Origin: an uncultured Hyphomonadaceae bacterium
GTDB taxonomy: Bacteria > Pseudomonadota > Alphaproteobacteria > Caulobacterales > Hyphomonadaceae
Assembly: GCA_938049795.1 (NCBI GenBank)
Contig: CALLCD010000237.1
Coordinates: 1-10,999 of the forward strand
Length of the DNA stretch: 10,999 nt
Reading direction: 5' to 3'
In this document: one piece after another, positions 6,748 to 10,999 of the stretch
Numbering within the stretch: the first letter of the stretch is position 1
How the letters are laid out: each line of letters starts with the position of its first letter
Program-made: the position numbers and the translations under genes
Notes under the pieces: generated by a model
Told to the model about the DNA's origin: nothing
Databases searched by the model: none
Seen by the model: only the letters and a program-made list of their open reading frames with translations

Positions 6748-6759
6748 CCAGCGCCCATC

Positions 6760-7866
6760 CTAGCCAAATGTCCCGTCCGGCCTGAACGACACTGCGCGCG
6801 CCTCCTCCGCCGACATCTGTGCCGCAAGCCCCATCAAGACCGCACGCCGGCCATCCTCCAACGTAACCTCCGCTGCCCCGCCCGCGCGCACCATGTCCGC
6901 AAATCTCACATGCTGGAAAAAGGTCGAGCCATGATGATCCCCCGCCGCAATCAGCGCCGGATCAAGCGCCAGCACCTCGGTCACCGGCCTTTTCGGCGCA
7001 CGCAGATAGACGGTCACCTCCGGCTCTGGCGATGGACCAAGTGCCTCCGGCCAGAACCGCTGCGGCCCGGGCACACGGCACTCGATCTTCCCCGCTGCCC
7101 CGACCGCCATAATCTCCTCATTCCAGATCGTCCCGTCGGCAAACATGCAAAGCTCCAGCATCGCCCGCGCCCCATTGGCAAAATCGAACACAGCATAACC
7201 GCCATCCCAAATGTCCGCCCGTTCGCCGTCATAGATCTCATCAAAATGATTGACCATCTGCCCCGCCGACGCCATCACGCGCACCGGCTCTGCGCCCAAA
7301 GTCAGCCGCATCAAATCGAAAAAGTGACAACATTTCTCAACCAGCGTGCCGCCCGTATTGCGGTTAAACCTGTTCCAGTCCCCAACCTTTTCCAGAAACG
7401 GGCGGCGATGCTCGCGCAGCGTCATCATCTTGATCCCGCCCGTCACATCCTTCGCCTGCGAGAGAAAGCCAGCCACCGGCGGCATATAGCGATACTCCAT
7501 CGCCACCCAGATCGGCGCTTTGAACCCCGCTTGCAGCGCCTCAATCCGCGCCGCATCCGAATCTTTCGTAAACAGAGGCTTCTCGCACAGGATCGGTATT
7601 GTCCGCTTGCGCGCAATCGCCTCGATCTGATCGACATGCACAAAATTCGGACTGGCAATCACCACCGCATCCAGCCGTCCGTCTTCGATCAATCCGTCAA
7701 GCGTGTGAGCAACCCGCGTGCCGCCCGCAAGTTCCCCCGCCGCCTCTGCCAGCTCCGCCGCCGGATCATAAACACACGCAAATTCAACGCCTTCAACCAG
7801 GGCCACATTGCGAATATGCTCGCGCCCCATCATGCCGCAGCCGATCAGGCCGTATCGTAATGTCAT
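6760..7866 (-). CDS. Gfo/Idh/MocA family NAD(P)-dependent oxidoreductase
   Basis: 368-residue two-domain protein. The Rossmann start is YGLIGCGMMGREH (5-17), with acidic D34 in VYDPA, which favours NAD over NADP. The family EKP motif is at 95-97 (K96 catalytic or structural). The C-terminal substrate domain carries GDWNRFNRNTGGTLVEKCCHFFDLMRL (162-188), with K178 and H181 where these enzymes place substrate-handling residues. Members act on sugars, inositols and sugar acids, and some NAD-dependent glycosidases (GH109, GH188) share this fold, so either a dehydrogenase or a redox-assisted glycosidase is possible. The start is 6 bases downstream of the GntR stop, with AAGG overlapping that stop region, so the two form one operon with coupled translation. 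The divergent monooxygenase/reductase operon suggests a role in the same catabolic route. Confidence 0.88.
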   Translation of the reverse strand: MTLRYGLIGCGMMGREHIRNVALVEGVEFACVYDPAAELAEAAGELAGGTRVAHTLDGLIEDGRLDAVVIASPNFVHVDQIEAIARKRTIPILCEKPLFTKDSDAARIEALQAGFKAPIWVAMEYRYMPPVAGFLSQAKDVTGGIKMMTLREHRRPFLEKVGDWNRFNRNTGGTLVEKCCHFFDLMRLTLGAEPVRVMASAGQMVNHFDEIYDGERADIWDGGYAVFDFANGARAMLELCMFADGTIWNEEIMAVGAAGKIECRVPGPQRFWPEALGPSPEPEVTVYLRAPKRPVTEVLALDPALIAAGDHHGSTFFQHVRFADMVRAGGAAEVTLEDGRRAVLMGLAAQMSAEEARAVSFRPDGTFG

Positions 7867-7872
7867 AAATGT

Positions 7873-8571
7873 CTACCTTAACCGGATCGTGTAGCGGGCT
7901 GCCTCAGAATCAAACCACGTCTTCGAAAACTCCGCAGGCGCACCATTCTGGTCGTAGCCGATCCGCTCGACATAGCCGGCCGTCTCTCCGGCCCGCCTGC
8001 CAAACCCATCGGGCACCCAGTCCGGCACCGCGCCCACGCTGACCCGATCCTCAACCTGCGAGATGACTAGACCAAGCGCTTGCTTGTAGTAGTAATAGAG
8101 CGAATCCAGCAGAGCCTCCGCATCAATCTCCTTCGCAAAACGCCCATCAAGCCAGATCTCCTCAAGCGCCACAGGCCGCTCATCAAGATACCGCAAACGT
8201 CGAATCCGATGCGCCTCTGCCGACAAAACACCCCCCGCCGCCTCGGGCCGCGCCGTCTTCACCACATCAAGAACATCCGCCGTTGGCAATCCTCCGCCCT
8301 CAGACAATTCGAGCCGGAAAAACGCATAAACGCTCTCGACATCCGGCTTGCTGCGAACATAATTCCCCGAGCCCTGAACCCGCTCAAGCAGCCCCTTCTC
8401 TTCGAGCCGTGCCAGCGCCTTGCGTAAGGTGCCAATCGCAATCCCAAGCTCCTCGGCCATTTCGCGTTCGGGCGGCAGCCGCGTGCCATCGGCCAGCCGT
8501 CCGGAGGCAATCTCGCGGATGAGCATCTCGCTGGTTTGCAAGCTTTTCGGCAAGGCACGAACATTTGACAT
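7873..8571 (-). CDS. GntR-family transcriptional regulator, HutC subfamily (UTRA domain)
   Basis: 232 aa. The N-terminal winged helix-turn-helix (about 10-73) has the GntR signature LPPEREMAEELGIAIGTLRKALARLEEKGLLERVQGSGNYV, whose residues run from 32 to 72. The C-terminal domain (about 90-230) has the UTRA layout, including IRRLRYLDERPVALEEIWL and the closing ERIGYDQNGAPAEFSKTWF block; this domain binds small effectors such as sugar phosphates or histidine-pathway acids. It is the first gene of the minus-strand operon and is divergent from the SsuD-like operon, so it most likely represses both by binding the 99-bp gap until an intermediate binds. The start has no clean ribosome binding site: GAGG lies 12 bases upstream and could be hidden in a GAGG/CCTC hairpin. 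Confidence 0.9.
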   Translation of the reverse strand: MSNVRALPKSLQTSEMLIREIASGRLADGTRLPPEREMAEELGIAIGTLRKALARLEEKGLLERVQGSGNYVRSKPDVESVYAFFRLELSEGGGLPTADVLDVVKTARPEAAGGVLSAEAHRIRRLRYLDERPVALEEIWLDGRFAKEIDAEALLDSLYYYYKQALGLVISQVEDRVSVGAVPDWVPDGFGRRAGETAGYVERIGYDQNGAPAEFSKTWFDSEAARYTIRLR

Positions 8572-8585
8572 TGGAGGGTTTGCCT

Positions 8586-8609
8586 CATAATTGTTTCATA
8601 ATTGATACA
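8586..8609. promoter_or_regulatory. Candidate GntR operator in the divergent control region
   Basis: TGTTTCATAATTGATACA (8592-8609) fits the imperfect palindrome TGT-N-TCA-NNNN-TGA-N-ACA, with six of nine base pairs matched. It overlaps a direct repeat CATAATTG (8586-8593 and 8597-8604) spaced 11 bp, about one helical turn. It lies 15-38 bases upstream of the GntR start and 61-84 bases upstream of the monooxygenase start, positioned to control both. The architecture resembles HutC-type GntR sites, but the assignment to this regulator is inference. Confidence 0.5.
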
Positions 8610-8670
8610 TGCCTTGCCCGACAGGATGCAAGCGGGAATTTTCCCAACGCTGCGAACCAGAGAGAATGCC

Positions 8671-9825
8671 ATGACGGTCGTCCCGATCACCTCGCCAGAC
8701 CTGGCCGCCGCCGAAGTCTCCTGGTTCTCCGCTCTGTGCGCAGACGATTATGCCTATCTCGGCGTGCCCGATCCAAAGCTCAAATCAAGCTGGCCCCATT
8801 GCCGCGACATCTTACTCGAAGCCGAAGCGCAAGGATTTGACAATATCCTCTGCCCCTCCTCCTATCAGGTCGGTCAGGACACGCTCTCCTTTGTCGCCGG
8901 ATGCGCCCCGCTTACGTCCAAAATCAACATGCTCGCGGCCATTCGCTGCGGCGAGATGCAGCCGATCATGCTCGCGCGCACCGTGGCTACGCTCGACCAT
9001 ATGCTTGAAGGCCGCCTGACGCTTAACATTATCAGCTCCGACTTCCCCGGCGAGAAAGCCGACAGCGCCTTGCGCTATCAACGCTCCCGCGAGGTCGTGC
9101 AAATCTTGAAGCAAGCCTGGACACGCGACGAGATCACCCATCATGGCGAGATCTACAATTTCGATGCCGTCCCCACCGCCCCCGCCAAGCCCTATCAGAC
9201 TGGCGGTCCCCTGCTCTATTTTGGTGGATACTCTCCCCACGCGCTCGAGCTGTGCGGCCAGTTCTGCGATGTCTATCTGATGTGGCCCGAGCCCAAAGAT
9301 GCGCTCGCCGAACGTATGCGCGCCGTCCACACCGTTGCGCAATCGCATGGCCGGACGCTCGACTATGGCTTGCGGGTCCATGTCATCGTCAGAGACACTG
9401 AAGCCGAAGCGCGCGACTATGCCGAGCACCTCGTTTCCCGCCTCGACGATGACTACGGCCAGATGATCCGCGACCGCGCGCTGGACTCGACCAGCCTCGG
9501 CGTGGCCCACCAAGCCAAAGCTCGCGAACTGGCCGACAAATTCGGCTATGTCGAGCCGCACCTTTGGACTGGCATAGGCCGCGCCAGATCAGGCTGCGGC
9601 GCGGCCCTCGTCGGTTCGGCCGATCAAGTGCTTAGCGAGCTTGAAGCCTATCAGAAAATGGGCATCCGCGCCTTCATCTTTTCGGGCTACCCCCATCTCG
9701 ATGAATGCAAATCCTTCGGCACGCGTGTCCTGCCCCATATCAAGACCTGCTCTCTACCCCAAATCTATGGCCGCATCCCCAACCACCCGCCAGCCACCCC
9801 GCTCGGCACCGGAGACCGTATCTGA
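8671..9825 (+). CDS. SsuD-like LLM-class flavin-dependent monooxygenase
   Basis: 384-residue TIM-barrel enzyme of the bacterial luciferase superfamily, clearly related to alkanesulfonate monooxygenase SsuD, which uses FMNH2 and O2 to cleave C-S bonds of sulfonates. SsuD-like blocks are CDVYLMWPEP (199-208), GLRVHVIVRDTEAEA (233-247, with R235 and H237), LWTGIGRARSGCGAALVG (298-315, with R306) and SGYPHLDE (338-345, with Y340). These positions match the SsuD arginines, histidine and tyrosine of the active site. The SsuD active-site cysteine position is G68 here, and the NLVTGSD-type loop is replaced by NIISSDFPGEKADS (119-132), so the substrate is probably not a simple alkanesulfonate. I chose ATG at 8671, preceded by AGAGAGAA; a longer frame from TTG 8602 would run through the operator. 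The stop overlaps the next start by one base. No flavin reductase is present nearby. Confidence 0.85.
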   Translation: MTVVPITSPDLAAAEVSWFSALCADDYAYLGVPDPKLKSSWPHCRDILLEAEAQGFDNILCPSSYQVGQDTLSFVAGCAPLTSKINMLAAIRCGEMQPIMLARTVATLDHMLEGRLTLNIISSDFPGEKADSALRYQRSREVVQILKQAWTRDEITHHGEIYNFDAVPTAPAKPYQTGGPLLYFGGYSPHALELCGQFCDVYLMWPEPKDALAERMRAVHTVAQSHGRTLDYGLRVHVIVRDTEAEARDYAEHLVSRLDDDYGQMIRDRALDSTSLGVAHQAKARELADKFGYVEPHLWTGIGRARSGCGAALVGSADQVLSELEAYQKMGIRAFIFSGYPHLDECKSFGTRVLPHIKTCSLPQIYGRIPNHPPATPLGTGDRI

Positions 9826-10718
9826 TGACCCGTATCAACCTCACCCCCGCGCTCGACCTCTCCCGCATCGTCTACGGAATGTGGCGGCTGGGCGACGACC
9901 CCGACACCTCCCCCGCTCATGTCCAAGCGAAGATCGAAGCCTGTCTCGCCCAAGGCATCACGAGCTTCGACCAGGCCGATATTTATGGCGACTATGGCGC
10001 GGAGGAAATTCTCGGCAACTGCCTCAAACAGGCCCCCCATTTGCGCGACCAGATGGAAGTCATCACGAAGTGCGGGATCGTCGCCCCGGTCGGGCGGCAT
10101 GCGGGCGCGCGGGTGAAATATTATGACACAAGTGCAGAGCACATAAGAGACTCTGTTGAGCAGTCTATAAGACTCATGGGTATCGAGCAGATCGACTTAC
10201 TTCTGATCCACCGGCCTGACCCGTTCATGGACCACAAAATCACCGGCGCGACGCTGGATTCGCTGGTCGAGAGCGGCAAAGTGCGCGCCGTGGGCGTCTC
10301 CAATTTCAAACCGCATGACTGGACCTTGTTACAGTCGGCCATGGAGACCCCGCTTTGCACCAACCAAATCGAAGCCAGCGTGCTCGCTCACGAGGTTTTC
10401 ACCAATGGTGACATAGCATTTCTGCAAGAACGCGGCATTCACCCAATGGCCTGGTCCCCCCTCGCCGGCGGTGATCTGTTCGGCCCACGCGGCGCGGCCG
10501 TCCGTACGGCGCTCGAAAAGAGTGCACACGCCCACGGAGTAGACCCCGCAGCCCTCGCAATAGCGTTTTTAATAGACCACCCTGCGGGCCTCTTACCCGT
10601 CATCGGCACCAACAAAATCGAGCGCATCAAAACCCTCTCGGACGCCCTGAAAATCCGCCTCGACCGCCAAACCTGGTTCGAAATCTACACAGCCGCCCTC
10701 GGCCACGACATCCCCTAA
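9825..10718 (+). CDS. Aldo-keto reductase, YdhF-like
   Basis: 297 aa, NAD(P)H-dependent reductase of aldehydes or ketones. The catalytic tetrad is visible: D49 and Y54 in FDQADIYGDYG, K82 in TKCG, H129 in LLIHRPDP. Later blocks GKVRAVGVSNFKPHDW, MAWSPLAGG and PVIGTNKIERI are typical, and overall order and spacing follow E. coli YdhF, including WFEIYTAALGHDIP at the C-terminus. The ATG overlaps the monooxygenase stop (TGATG), so translation is coupled. This pairing suggests it reduces the aldehyde released by the monooxygenase, as the SmoB reductase does after SmoC in sulfoquinovose breakdown; that function is inferred. Codons at 101-126 and near 10555-10580 use ATA, AGA and TTA, rare in the neighbouring genes. 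Confidence 0.88.
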   Translation: MTRINLTPALDLSRIVYGMWRLGDDPDTSPAHVQAKIEACLAQGITSFDQADIYGDYGAEEILGNCLKQAPHLRDQMEVITKCGIVAPVGRHAGARVKYYDTSAEHIRDSVEQSIRLMGIEQIDLLLIHRPDPFMDHKITGATLDSLVESGKVRAVGVSNFKPHDWTLLQSAMETPLCTNQIEASVLAHEVFTNGDIAFLQERGIHPMAWSPLAGGDLFGPRGAAVRTALEKSAHAHGVDPAALAIAFLIDHPAGLLPVIGTNKIERIKTLSDALKIRLDRQTWFEIYTAALGHDIP

Positions 10719-10787
10719 CCATAATGGGGAAAACGCGGCCAAACCCCGGCGAATTACGCCGAATTAAGGCCCAAGCTATGCGTGCTC

Positions 10788-10859
10788 CTAAACAACGAAC
10801 CCGTCATCAAACATGGTCTGGTCTGATGCATCGGGCTCTATATCGAGGGTGAAGTCGAA
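10788..10859 (-). pseudogene. Possible C-terminal remnant of a gene cut by the IS
   Basis: Reading the minus strand leftwards from the IS boundary gives an open frame of 23 residues, FDFTLDIEPDASDQTMFDDGFVV, then a TAG stop at 10790-10788. Its acidic, phenylalanine-rich composition looks protein-like, and the frame meets the IS end exactly. However, 23 open codons are expected by chance in this base composition, so the call is tentative. The matching 5' part would be on the far side of the IS, outside the window. Confidence 0.2.
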
Positions 10860-10999
10860 TGGACTGCTTCCCCAAAAGTGGTCCAGAATTTGAAGTTAGT
10901 TTGGCTCAGATATGGAGTTGAACGATGGGCAAGAGAGCCAAACCCGAAGAAGTGATTGCGAAGTTGCGTGAGATTGAGATCCGCCTTGCGCGCGGCGAA
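10860..10999 (+). mobile_element. Left end of an IS3-family-like insertion sequence (cut by window end)
   Basis: The proposed left terminal repeat starts with TG at 10860 (TGGACTGCTTCCCCAAAAG, continuing TGGTCCAG to 10886). It has the TG start and the C/A-rich block followed by GGTCC seen at many IS3-family ends. Its outer TGGAC and GTCCA (10881-10885) are also inverted to each other. The OrfA start follows 65 bases inside. The exact outer boundary is inferred, since the right end and target duplication are outside the window. Confidence 0.65.
10925..10999 (+). CDS. IS3-family transposase OrfA, N-terminal 25 codons only
   Basis: The frame from ATG 10925 reads MGKRAKPEEVIAKLREIEIRLARGE and runs off the window end without a stop. 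The KPEEVIAKLREIE-LARG pattern is the start of the helix-turn-helix OrfA protein of IS3-family elements, which binds the terminal repeats; the DDE catalytic part would be in OrfB, made by a -1 frameshift, beyond the window. GGAG at 10914-10917 is a good ribosome binding site 7 bases upstream. Confidence 0.75.
   Translation, partial: MGKRAKPEEVIAKLREIEIRLARGE

Noticed and set aside
6910..7860. 316-codon plus-strand open frame opposite the Gfo/Idh/MocA gene
   Set aside because: Antisense shadow: Arg/His-rich translation without motifs, while the minus strand has GCGMMG, EKP and the family C-terminal signature.
8634..8645. GGGAA-TT-TTCCC as a second operator for the GntR regulator
   Set aside because: The symmetry is real but the sequence differs from the TGT...ACA site and from known HutC-type sites, so it is kept only as a note.
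8602..8670. Upstream extension of the monooxygenase from TTG 8602
   Set aside because: It would place 23 unsupported residues before a well-conserved start and translate through the putative operator; AGAGAGAA precedes ATG 8671.
8812..9561. 249-codon minus-strand open frame opposite the SsuD-like gene
   Set aside because: Antisense shadow of a gene with strong, continuous family similarity; no ribosome binding site or domain seen.
10747..10761. CGGCG-AATTA-CGCCG hairpin after the aldo-keto reductase as a terminator
   Set aside because: The stem is only 5 bp and is followed by AATTAAGG and not a T run, so intrinsic termination is unlikely; also CGAATTA is simply repeated twice here.

Overview
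The window reads as chromosomal DNA of a GC-rich alphaproteobacterium. RNase E carries a long acidic insertion inside its S1 domain and ends in the KKRGWWARR-type tail seen in alphaproteobacterial RNase E. Codon use is GC-rich throughout, and the neighbouring genes (HSD17B4-like SDR, PhnZ-like HD protein, LLM flavin enzyme) are typical of marine or soil alphaproteobacteria. A Hyphomonadaceae/Maricaulaceae-like host is my guess and cannot be proved from sequence alone.

Layout. Positions 21-2603 (+) hold rne, almost complete from its ribosome binding site. A bidirectional terminator separates it from a convergent small VOC-fold gene (2707-3081, -). A divergent small two-helix membrane protein of unknown function (3264-3662, +) comes next, then an HSD17B4/FOX2-type short-chain dehydrogenase (3744-4661, +) with a perfect TGACGT/ACGTCA inverted repeat upstream. 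A second bidirectional terminator (4688-4718) separates this from two minus-strand genes: a PhnZ/MIOX-like HD-domain protein (4754-5359) and an unrecognised lipoprotein with a TPR-like C-terminus (5428-6474). A tRNA-Arg(ACG) gene lies at 6667-6743 (+).

The most interesting part is 6760-10718. A HutC-type GntR regulator and a Gfo/Idh/MocA oxidoreductase form a two-gene minus-strand operon. It diverges from a plus-strand operon of an SsuD-like FMNH2-dependent monooxygenase overlapping by one base with a YdhF-like aldo-keto reductase. The shared 99-bp control region holds an operator-like imperfect palindrome. Monooxygenase plus aldo-keto reductase plus NAD-dependent sugar enzyme plus GntR regulator resembles, in enzyme classes, the oxidative desulfonation route for sulfoquinovose (sulfo-SMO). 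The substrate is not shown by the sequence, and no flavin reductase or transporter is in the window.

The right edge (10860 onward) is the left end of an IS3-like insertion sequence with the first 25 codons of its OrfA. A short minus-strand open frame running into the IS boundary may be the tail of a gene broken by the insertion. No CRISPR array, phage genes or replication origin were seen.
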